The notes under the pieces are model-generated. The model had not been told where the DNA came from, did no database searches, and saw only the letters and a program-made list of their open reading frames with translations. The position numbers and the translations under genes were made by a program. Below, piece after piece: positions 20,160-27,123 of a DNA stretch of 64,000 nt (positions are counted from its first letter, which is position 1; the number at the start of each line of letters is the position of its first letter). The DNA is from Prochlorothrix hollandica PCC 9006 = CALU 1027. GTDB taxonomy: Bacteria; Cyanobacteriota; Cyanobacteriia; Prochlorotrichales; Prochlorotrichaceae. Where the stretch lies: NCBI RefSeq assembly GCF_000332315.1, contig NZ_KB235937.1, forward strand, positions 171,735 to 235,734, given 5' to 3'.

Positions 20160-22139
20160 CTAGCGTTGGGTCAGTTGGGTTAGCACTTGGTTCGATCGGG
20201 TCACAAAGCCCTTCATGCCCTCCGCATCAAAGCCCTTTTGGGCCATCAAGGCCAAGTCATAAACATGCTGGCAAAGGGTCGTGGCCAGTTCCCCCGATGC
20301 CGATGTTCCAGAACCGGTAATGATGCTGCCCTGGCTGAGGGTCATCAGGTTTTGGATCAGGGGATGGTTAGAGTTGACCATGAGCACATGATCATCGGGG
20401 AATTGTAGCCCATCCTGTTGCAGCATGGCGGCCATTTCCTGCATCCGGCGGGTTGCTTCCGGCATCAGAACGATCGCAGGCGGTGTACTGGCATCATCCC
20501 CCTTTAAGGCTTGGACTTTGACGTTGACCCGTGGCTTATTAATGGCCTGGTCAAACAGGTCTTTAATTTGGTCGCTACGGGTTTTATTGGTGCCGGGATC
20601 AATGATTTCCTGGGCCTTATCCTGATCCATCAAACTCTCATCCAGATCGGCATCGACCCGGGAGAATTTAACGTCAGAATATTCCTGTTCCAAGAAGGGA
20701 ATAAAGTGGGTATCGATGAAGGAATCCATCACCAGCACTTCCAAGCCTTGGCCCTGGTGGAGAGCAATATAGGTGGCTTGGCCGGCTTCATCGGTGGCGT
20801 AATAGACCCGATTTTCGTGTTTCCCTTGATTACGCTCCAGGTATTCCTTCAGGGTACTGTAGTAGTTGCCTTTGCCGTCTTTGGCTAGTTCTGCCCCATC
20901 GGTGGCCGTTTCTGTCCAGACATCATCACTACTGGCCTGTACTTCCACCTTGGGGGTGTCCGCTGCTCCTCCCAGGTCCCCAGTGGTGCGATAGATGATC
21001 AGGTCTTCCACCTGTTTTTTGAACTTGTCGTCGTTGATGGCTCCGAACTTCACGAAGGTGCTTAAGTCCTGCCAGCTCTTAACATAGGCGCTGCGATCGT
21101 CCCGATACACTTCCTTGAGGCGATCGCCCACTTTCTTGGCAATAAAGTTAGCAATGCTGCGCACCTTGCGATCGACTTGGAGAGCGCTACGGGACACGTT
21201 TAAGGGAATATCTGGGCTGTCGATGACTCCCCGCATGGGCAACAGGAACCGGGGAACCACTTCTTCACAGTGATCACTGACAAAGACCTGGTTACAAAAT
21301 AGCTTGATCTCCCCTTTGGTAATGTCCACATCGGGGCGGAGTTTGGGGAAATAAAGAATGCCATTGACCAGGAATGGATAGTCGGTATTCAAGTGAACCC
21401 ACAGCAGGGGATCTTCCTGAAACGGATAAAGGTAGCGGTAGAATTCCAGGTAATCTTCATCGGTTAAGTCCCGGGGCGACTGCCGCCAAATGGCCTTTTG
21501 CCGGTTGACCATTTCCCCGTCCATTTTGATGGGGAAGGGCATGAAGTCGCAGTACCGCTTGATGAGGGTGCGAATACGGCTGGCTTCTAGGAATTCCAGT
21601 TCCTCTTTCTGGAGGTGGAGAGTAATGGTGGTGCCCCGATCGCTGCGATCGGAATCCGTCAGTTCAAAGGTGGGTGATCCGTCACAGCGCCAATGGACGG
21701 CCTGGGCGTTTTCTTGATAGGACAGGGTATCAATTTCCACCTCGCGGGCCACAATAAAAGAAGAGTAGAACCCTAAGCCAAAGTGGCCAATAATGGCATC
21801 GGAACCCTGGCCTTTGAATTTTTCAATAAATTCTTCCGCACTGGAAAAGGCCACCTGGTTAATATATTTCTTGACCTCCTCAGCGGTCATGCCAATGCCA
21901 TTATCGCTAATGCTGAGGGTCTTTTTATCTTTGTCGATGGCAATGGTAATTTCAGGATCCCCAATGGCTCCTTGGAAGTCGCCGCCGTAGGACACCATTT
22001 TTAATTTATTAATGGCATCCACAGCGTTGGAAACCAATTCCCGCAAGAAAATCTCATGTTCTGAATAGAGAGATTTCTTGATAATCGGAAAGATATTTTC
22101 AGTATGGATACTGATTTGACCCTTTTCCAATACAGTCAT
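20160..22139 (-). CDS. htpG: Molecular chaperone HtpG (Hsp90)
   Basis: ATP-driven dimeric chaperone; in cyanobacteria it aids heat, cold and oxidative stress survival. The 659-residue product has the GHKL ATP pocket (ELVSNAVDAINKL, DNGIGM, IGHFGLGFYSSF), the middle domain (PFLVNGILYFPKL, FCNQVFVSDHC) and the C-terminal dimerisation domain. The length is normal for a bacterial Hsp90. It is a single gene with its own terminator. Confidence 0.96.
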   Translation of the reverse strand: MTVLEKGQISIHTENIFPIIKKSLYSEHEIFLRELVSNAVDAINKLKMVSYGGDFQGAIGDPEITIAIDKDKKTLSISDNGIGMTAEEVKKYINQVAFSSAEEFIEKFKGQGSDAIIGHFGLGFYSSFIVAREVEIDTLSYQENAQAVHWRCDGSPTFELTDSDRSDRGTTITLHLQKEELEFLEASRIRTLIKRYCDFMPFPIKMDGEMVNRQKAIWRQSPRDLTDEDYLEFYRYLYPFQEDPLLWVHLNTDYPFLVNGILYFPKLRPDVDITKGEIKLFCNQVFVSDHCEEVVPRFLLPMRGVIDSPDIPLNVSRSALQVDRKVRSIANFIAKKVGDRLKEVYRDDRSAYVKSWQDLSTFVKFGAINDDKFKKQVEDLIIYRTTGDLGGAADTPKVEVQASSDDVWTETATDGAELAKDGKGNYYSTLKEYLERNQGKHENRVYYATDEAGQATYIALHQGQGLEVLVMDSFIDTHFIPFLEQEYSDVKFSRVDADLDESLMDQDKAQEIIDPGTNKTRSDQIKDLFDQAINKPRVNVKVQALKGDDASTPPAIVLMPEATRRMQEMAAMLQQDGLQFPDDHVLMVNSNHPLIQNLMTLSQGSIITGSGTSASGELATTLCQHVYDLALMAQKGFDAEGMKGFVTRSNQVLTQLTQR

Positions 22140-22492
22140 AGGCTCTGCCTTTTATTCCTCGTGGATTAATCCGGCAAATGAGTTGCCATGATTTTTTTGC
22201 CACTGTCTATCGTCAGTCATTGCCAGAACTTTGACAGCTAGGGTTATACGCGATCGAAGTGCGGATCTCCCTACTCAACGGGACTCCCCTGGGTAGTCCT
22301 AGCTTAAAATTGGTGATTTGAGGATGTTTTCAGCAAGGATCTTGGGTCTCTCTGCCCAGGTTTGCAAAAAAATCCCCGACCTTAAATTTTAAAGTCAGGG
22401 CTATGGACGCTGAGGGTCAATCCTGCTTGACTGACAAAAAATTCGAGCGTCTGTCTAGTGGTACCGCGATCGACCTAGAGCTAGGCTGAGGG
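22140..22492. promoter_or_regulatory. htpG upstream / ycf48 downstream spacer
   Basis: This 353-bp region contains the ycf48 terminator (22366-22400) and must contain the htpG promoter. I see no CIRCE-type inverted repeat. The psbE-psbF-psbL-psbJ genes that commonly follow ycf48 are not here. Confidence 0.5.
22366..22400 (-). terminator. Terminator of ycf48
   Basis: On the minus strand, CCCTGAC and GTCGGGG form a 7-bp stem (one G-U), enclosing an AT-rich TTTAAAATTTAAG loop and followed by ATTTTTTTG. Confidence 0.7.
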
Positions 22493-23593
22493 CTAAGCTA
22501 CCGAGTCCTCCGCCGTACCGATGTACTTGAGGATAATGCCCCGTTGACCGAGGACAAAGCCCTTGGTGGGGTTGAGGAACAGGACCCGGTAAAAGTTCGA
22601 GGGAATATTGTCCACCGCTTCATCCTTGAGCCAGGTGTCCCCATCATCCAGGCTGACGATGAGGGTACCGCCGCCCCCCGTGGCCCACAGTTCATTGGGG
22701 GTTCGATAGCCCAAATCCAGCAGTCCCCAGTTATTGCGTTTTTCGGCACTGATGTACTCAGCCCAGTTGTCATAATCACTGGCTTCGCTATTACTGGCTT
22801 CGCTATTACTGGCTTCACTAAACTGAACGCCGCCCCCCCGGCCCAAAATCCAAAAGCGACCATCGCTGCCAAAGCCCATATTCTGTAAGCGGCGGGAGGA
22901 GTTGCGATTGTGGGGAACCCAGGTGTCGTCACCGGGGGTATAGGCACTGAAGAAGCTACCCCGCTCTGCCACCGCCAGATAACGACCATCGTCACTGCGG
23001 GCCAAGTTAATGATGGTGTCAGAGCCATATTGCACCAACCCCTTCCAGTTGCTGCCCCCATCCGTGGTGCGGTAGATGGCCCCTAAATCCGTGACCAGTT
23101 CCGCTGAGTTGTCGGCGAGGGCCGTGATCATCAGGGGAGAACCGGGCAATTGGGCGCTGAGGTAAATTTCTGACCAAGTGCTGCCGCCATCATCGGTGTG
23201 GAGGAGCAGGGAGGGTTGCCCGACGATCCACCCTTCTTGATCGTCAAAGCTAATGGAGGACAGACGGTAGCGATCGCTATCTAAGGGCAAATCCCGTTGG
23301 CTCCAAGAGTCCCCTCCATCGGTGGTTTCCAGGAGGGTGGAGTTGGCTCCCACCATCCAGCCCCGATTGGGATCGCCGGTGAAGGCCAAGTCCAGCACGG
23401 TTTGCTCCGTGGGCAAGATCACCTGTTGCCAGGGGTTGCCATCCAAGGCGGCAATGGTTCTCGCACAACTGCTACAGAAGATCACGAGGGTGACCAGAAT
23501 AGCCCCCTGTCCTAGGCGTTGCCCCAAGGATTTCAGGGAAGCCAGGGCGGGATGGCGGGTTAGGCGGATAAATGGATCAATGGAAAACTGCAT
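22493..23593 (-). CDS. ycf48: Photosystem II assembly factor Ycf48 (HCF136)
   Basis: Lumenal seven-bladed propeller that binds precursor D1 and assists PSII reaction-centre assembly. The 366 residues start with a hydrophobic signal ending CSSC, consistent with a lipoprotein, followed by repeated W..V..P and DGG..W propeller signatures (ETTDGGDSWSQ, HTDDGGSTWSE, RTTDGGSNWKG, SLDDGDTWLK). Near residue 265 there is an unusual in-frame tandem expansion of the pentapeptide SEASN (three units). rubA lies upstream on the same strand, separated by MITE insertions. Confidence 0.94.
   Translation of the reverse strand: MQFSIDPFIRLTRHPALASLKSLGQRLGQGAILVTLVIFCSSCARTIAALDGNPWQQVILPTEQTVLDLAFTGDPNRGWMVGANSTLLETTDGGDSWSQRDLPLDSDRYRLSSISFDDQEGWIVGQPSLLLHTDDGGSTWSEIYLSAQLPGSPLMITALADNSAELVTDLGAIYRTTDGGSNWKGLVQYGSDTIINLARSDDGRYLAVAERGSFFSAYTPGDDTWVPHNRNSSRRLQNMGFGSDGRFWILGRGGGVQFSEASNSEASNSEASDYDNWAEYISAEKRNNWGLLDLGYRTPNELWATGGGGTLIVSLDDGDTWLKDEAVDNIPSNFYRVLFLNPTKGFVLGQRGIILKYIGTAEDSVA
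22784..22823. repeat. 15-bp in-frame tandem repeat in ycf48
   Basis: Units of ACTGGCTTCGCTATT repeated about 2.6 times inside the coding sequence, encoding SEASN repeats on the minus strand. Confidence 0.85.
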
Positions 23594-23629
23594 CGAAACC
23601 CCTTAATCTCTCAATTTATATGTTATTTA

Positions 23630-23736
23630 CAGCAACCCTAAATCAGTTGTAAGGATCTCGACGGCTGAAACCCTTGGTGTGGTGTGCCCCCTCGGGGGGC
23701 AGGGGGGCACACCACACGACCCATTTAGGACTGCTG
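23630..23736. mobile_element. MITE-1 copy f
   Basis: A 107-bp element with TA flanks. The central hairpin is enlarged by a small GGGGCAGGGG insertion. It sits in the rubA-ycf48 spacer. Confidence 0.83.
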
Positions 23737-23751
23737 TAGAACCTGATCGGG

Positions 23752-23778
23752 TATCAACTTAAGCCGGGACAGTGGGGG
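23752..23778. repeat. Family-2 repeat, partial
   Basis: Half copy: GGGTATCAACTTAAGCCGGG then ACAGTGGGG. Confidence 0.6.
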
Positions 23779-23785
23779 GTAGTGA

Positions 23786-23860
23786 TCCAAGCTGAGACCC
23801 TTTGGGTGGTGTGCGCCCGGACAGCGCACACCACACGACCCCTTTCGGACTGCTGTCTAG
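23786..23860. mobile_element. MITE-1 copy g, degenerate
   Basis: Retains the GGGTGGTGTGCGC...GCGCACACCACACGACCCC hairpin and one end (GACTGCTG). The other end is eroded. A further fragment with CGGACTGCTGTA follows at about 23884-23896. Confidence 0.65.
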
Positions 23861-23922
23861 CACTACCCACCACAGGATCCCTTGCGGACTGCTGTATGCA
23901 GAACGGTCTCGGTTGACTGGGT

Positions 23923-24471
23923 TTACTTGAAACCGTAAAAGCTCATGAGAAACAAAAAGGCCACCACCAAGCTGCCAAAAATGAGCAGCCGTTTTTGGGA
24001 TGGGGTCATGACATTACCCCCCAGGCCATAGGTCAAATTCTCTTGAAAGCCAGAGGGCTTTTCCTTGGGTCCAATGTTAATAAACTGGATTTTGGGGGCA
24101 CGGCAGACGGGGCAAGACCAAGTGCCCGGAATGTCCTGGAATAAGGTGCCGGGGGTTAAGGTGCGGCCATCCCCATCGGCTGGCTCATAGACATAGCCAC
24201 AGGCCCGACATTCATGGCGATCGAGGCTGGGGAGAACAAATTCTGGGACGGTTTCCGGTTCTGTTGCTTGATTGACCGCCTGATTGTCCGCCTGATCCAG
24301 GGTCGGTTCTGCCTCGTTCTCCGCTATCGCAGCAGCAGCTACCGAACTCTCTTGAGTAGGGTCTTGAGTAGGGTCTTGAGTAGGGTTTAGAGACCCAGGG
24401 CTGAGATCTACAGCAGTGGGATCCGATGGGGGTATATCCCCAGGGCCAGAGGGGGGGGTTGCAATACTCAT
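23923..24471 (-). CDS. rubA: Membrane-anchored rubredoxin RubA
   Basis: Rubredoxin needed for photosystem assembly in oxygenic phototrophs. From the preferred ATG at 24471 it is 182 residues: a long acidic linker (1-80), the FeS4 domain with C88xxC91 and C120xxC123 (HECRACGY, WSCPVCRAP), and a C-terminal TM helix LLIFGSLVVAFLFLMSFYG. The frame stays open upstream to 24567 only because it runs into a MITE-1 copy, so that extension is rejected. The linker has an in-frame tandem repeat (TQDP three times). ycf48 follows downstream, as commonly seen. Confidence 0.93.
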   Translation of the reverse strand: MSIATPPSGPGDIPPSDPTAVDLSPGSLNPTQDPTQDPTQESSVAAAAIAENEAEPTLDQADNQAVNQATEPETVPEFVLPSLDRHECRACGYVYEPADGDGRTLTPGTLFQDIPGTWSCPVCRAPKIQFINIGPKEKPSGFQENLTYGLGGNVMTPSQKRLLIFGSLVVAFLFLMSFYGFK

Positions 24472-24499
24472 AGGTTTAGGGCTAGGTCTAGGGGTAATA

Positions 24500-24612
24500 C
24501 AGCAGTCCGAGATGGGTTGTGTGGTCTGTGGCCGGAGGGCGCACACCACGCCAAGGGTTTCAGCCATCGAGATCCTGGCAACAAGATCCTGGCAACTGAT
24601 TTAGGATTGCTG
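24500..24612. mobile_element. MITE-1 copy h
   Basis: A 113-bp element upstream of rubA with TA flanks. It contains an internal 13-bp duplication (AGATCCTGGCAAC, twice). Confidence 0.8.
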
Positions 24613-24713
24613 TAGATGAAAATTTTTTAACAAATCCTTACAAAACTCTATCAGATTATCGCTGGCACTGGATCTAGATTTTACGGGGGAGTTCAGGGGT
24701 AACCCCAGGGCGG

Positions 24714-24793
24714 GTCGCTTTGACTCTGGCTAGCTTTGACTCTGGCTAGCTTTGACTCTGGCTAGCTTTTACTCTGGCTAGCTTTTACTCTGG
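24714..24793. repeat. 16-bp tandem repeat x5 upstream of ndhC
   Basis: Five units of GCTTTGACTCTGGCTA (the last two with TTTTAC) in the presumed ndhC promoter/leader region. Confidence 0.85.
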
Positions 24794-24856
24794 GGTGATG
24801 GCACAATGGGTCAGTGCCACGGCATTGGATAGCAAGATAGGGAGAAGCGCAACGAC

Positions 24857-25219
24857 GTGTTTGTTCTGAGTGGTTATGAGTATTTACTGGGCTTCCTGCT
24901 GGCCACCAGTTTGGTGCCTTTTTTAGCCTTAACGGCTTCCCGCCTCGTGCGCCCCAGTCGTCGGGGACCTGAACGCCGAACGACCTACGAGTCCGGGATG
25001 GAACCCATTGGTGGTGCTTGGATTCAATTCAATATTCGCTACTATATGTTCGCCCTGGTCTTCGTCATTTTTGATGTGGAGACGGTTTTTCTCTATCCCT
25101 GGGCCGTGGCCTTTAACCAGTTAGGATTGCTGGCCTTTGTCGAAGCGATCGTCTTTATTGCAATTTTGGTTGTCGGTCTCGCCTACGCTTGGCGCAAAGG
25201 AGCATTGGAATGGTCATGA
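24857..25219 (+). CDS. ndhC: NAD(P)H-quinone oxidoreductase subunit 3 (NdhC)
   Basis: Membrane subunit of the NDH-1 complex used in cyclic electron flow, respiration and CO2 uptake. The 120 residues have three TM helices, the conserved loop [13 protein letters not shown] and the [12 protein letters not shown] motif. It starts with GTG at 24857 after GGGAGAAG. It overlaps ndhK and begins the ndhC-ndhK-ndhJ operon. Confidence 0.96.
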   Translation: MFVLSGYEYLLGFLLATSLVPFLALTASRLVRPSRRGPERRTTYESGMEPIGGAWIQFNIRYYMFALVFVIFDVETVFLYPWAVAFNQLGLLAFVEAIVFIAILVVGLAYAWRKGALEWS

Positions 25220-25971
25220 CTCCCCTCTCCTCCAATGATAAAGAATTGGATTTTGAACAGTGGCAGCGCGATCGCCTCACCAGTCCGGTGGATCGCCCTG
25301 CCATCACCAGCGAGCTGTCCGAGAATGTCATTCTCACCAGTCTCGATGATCTCTACAACTGGGCGCGACTGTCCAGCCTGTGGCCCCTGCTCTATGGCAC
25401 CGCCTGCTGCTTCATTGAATTTGCAGCCTTGCTAGGGTCCCGGTTTGACTTCGATCGCTTTGGCCTGGTGCCTCGGTCTAGCCCCCGTCAGGCGGATCTG
25501 CTCATCACCGCTGGCACCATCACCATGAAGATGACTCCGGCCCTGGTGCGCCTGTATGAGCAAATGCCGGAACCAAAGTATGTCATTGCCATGGGAGCCT
25601 GCACCATTACCGGTGGTATGTTCAGCGCCGACTCCCCCTCAGCGGTGCGCGGCGTGGATAAGTTGATCCCCGTGGATGTCTATATTCCCGGTTGTCCGCC
25701 TCGCCCTGAGGCCATTATTGATGCGGTCATTAAGTTACGCAAAAAGGTGGCCAATGATTCGATTCAGGAGCGATCGTCCCTGGTGCAAACCAACCGCTAT
25801 TACAGCACCACCCACCAAATGAAGCCGGTGGATCCCATCCTAACGGGTGAGTATTGGCAGGCTGAATCCCGCAAGGCACCGCCCCAGCAGTTGGTGGAAG
25901 CCATGGGGATGCCCATTCCCCCCGGTCTCAAAGCATCCCAAACCCAGAAGGAGGTAAACCCCAGTGGCTGA
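25210..25971 (+). CDS. ndhK: NAD(P)H-quinone oxidoreductase subunit K (NdhK)
   Basis: Carries the terminal [4Fe-4S] cluster N2 next to the quinone site of NDH-1. Conserved cysteines lie in [17 protein letters not shown] and PGCPPRPE. I choose ATG 25210 because AAGGAG lies 7 nt upstream; ATG 25216 overlaps the ndhC stop as ATGA and is an alternative. From 25210 it is 253 residues. Its stop overlaps the start of ndhJ by 8 bp. Confidence 0.96.
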   Translation: MVMTPLSSNDKELDFEQWQRDRLTSPVDRPAITSELSENVILTSLDDLYNWARLSSLWPLLYGTACCFIEFAALLGSRFDFDRFGLVPRSSPRQADLLITAGTITMKMTPALVRLYEQMPEPKYVIAMGACTITGGMFSADSPSAVRGVDKLIPVDVYIPGCPPRPEAIIDAVIKLRKKVANDSIQERSSLVQTNRYYSTTHQMKPVDPILTGEYWQAESRKAPPQQLVEAMGMPIPPGLKASQTQKEVNPSG

Positions 25972-26512
25972 GTCTGACGCAGCAAACACACCGGAAACCC
26001 CAGACAGTGCCTCTGCTGCGCCAGGGGCGATCGTCGAAGCCGGTCCCGTTTCCATCTGGTTGAGCCAGAATGGTTTTGAACACCAGGCTTTGGACCGGGA
26101 TCATTTGGGGGTGGAAGTGGTGGAGGTCAATCGGGACTTTTGGATTCCCCTGGCCACGGCCCTCTATGCCTATGGCTTTAACTACCTCCAGTGCCAGGGG
26201 GGCTACGACCAAGGCCCAGGGCAAAAGCTAGTCAGTTTCTACCACTTAACCCAGATCAGCGATGATGCCAATCGCCCCCCGGAGGTGCGGGTCAATGTGG
26301 TAGTCCCTCGCGATGATGCGCGGGTGCCGTCTGTGTATTGGATCTGGAAGGGATCCGACTGGCAGGAGCGGGAAACCTACGATATGTTTGGCATTGTCTA
26401 TGAGGGTCATCCCAATCTGAAGCGTATTTTAATGCCGGAAGATTGGGTGGGCTGGCCCCTGCGCAAGGACTATATTTCCCCCGATTTCTACGAATTACAG
26501 GACGCTTATTAG
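25964..26512 (+). CDS. ndhJ: NAD(P)H-quinone oxidoreductase subunit J (NdhJ)
   Basis: Peripheral-arm subunit of NDH-1 (30-kDa/NuoC family). The 182 residues include the signature [20 protein letters not shown] and end [19 protein letters not shown]. The GTG start at 25964 has a strong AAGGAGG 9 nt upstream. It is translationally coupled to ndhK. Confidence 0.96.
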   Translation: MAESDAANTPETPDSASAAPGAIVEAGPVSIWLSQNGFEHQALDRDHLGVEVVEVNRDFWIPLATALYAYGFNYLQCQGGYDQGPGQKLVSFYHLTQISDDANRPPEVRVNVVVPRDDARVPSVYWIWKGSDWQERETYDMFGIVYEGHPNLKRILMPEDWVGWPLRKDYISPDFYELQDAY

Positions 26513-26547
26513 GCTGGCGATCGAGGGAGCCTCCCACTTTCGTGTGC

Positions 26548-26640
26548 CCTCACCCTAAATCCCTCTCCCAAGGCGGGAGAGGGACTTTGAATCCGGCTCC
26601 CCTTCTCCCCTCTTGGGAGAAGGGGTTGGGGGATGAGGGT
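26548..26640. repeat. Palindromic repeat CCCTCACCC...GGGATGAGGG
   Basis: A roughly 93-bp inverted repeat with arms CCCTCACCCTAAATCCCTCTCC and, opposite, a GGAGAAGGGGTTGGGGGATGA arm. It is a type of dispersed repeat common in bacterial genomes. A fragment recurs near 47268. Confidence 0.7.
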
Positions 26641-26672
26641 TATAAATTTGCAAACGAAAGTGTCCCTGCCCC

Positions 26673-26831
26673 AGCGGTGGGGGCATTTTTTTTGGCTTAC
26701 TGTGTTAAGTAGGCTGGGTAGAATAAACGGGTATCAACTTAAGCCGGGACAGCGGTGGGGGCATTTTTTTTTGGCTTACTGTGTTAAGTAGGCTGGGTAG
26801 AATAAACGGGTATCAACTTAAGCTGGGACAG
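26673..26831. repeat. 78/79-bp tandem duplication
   Basis: Two adjacent copies (26673-26750 and 26751-26829) that differ by one T in a T8/T9 tract. Each ends in a partial family-2 repeat (GGGTATCAACTTAAGC). Confidence 0.9.
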
Positions 26832-27123
26832 TGGGCAGAACTCAAACCCAGCAGGAGGGTCAGCAAACCTGACCCCTACCCTGACCTACCGTGTACCCAC
26901 CTATTGATCTAAAACTCGAAGTCCTGATCTTGGCTCCCCGATGCCCCCAATTCTGGGGCAACTATTTTCTTATTCCCCACCTGGTCGGGGCTAGGGGTGG
27001 GTTTAACCTCGCGATCGCAGCAGAGGATTAGCAATACTTCGAGTTATGGGTACACGGTAGCTACCCTGACCACAATCGGCTAGGGGCGTGGTTTCCGCGC
27101 CCAATGGGGTCTCCACGGTTGCC

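Larger units (their letters stand above)
26513..27123. other. Repeat-filled region after ndhJ
   Basis: No gene. It contains a large palindrome (26548-26640), a 78-bp tandem duplication, two partial family-2 repeats, and a direct repeat around TACCGTGTACCC / GGGTACACGGTA in inverted form at about 26887 and 27046. Confidence 0.6.

Noticed and set aside
22498..23061. 187-codon frame inside ycf48
   Set aside because: Same-strand shifted frame of ycf48; no independent start signal or recognisable domain.
24472..24567. N-terminal extension of RubA
   Set aside because: The extra residues (MAETLGVVCALRPQTTQPIS) are translated MITE-1 copy h; the ATG at 24471 gives a sensible protein.
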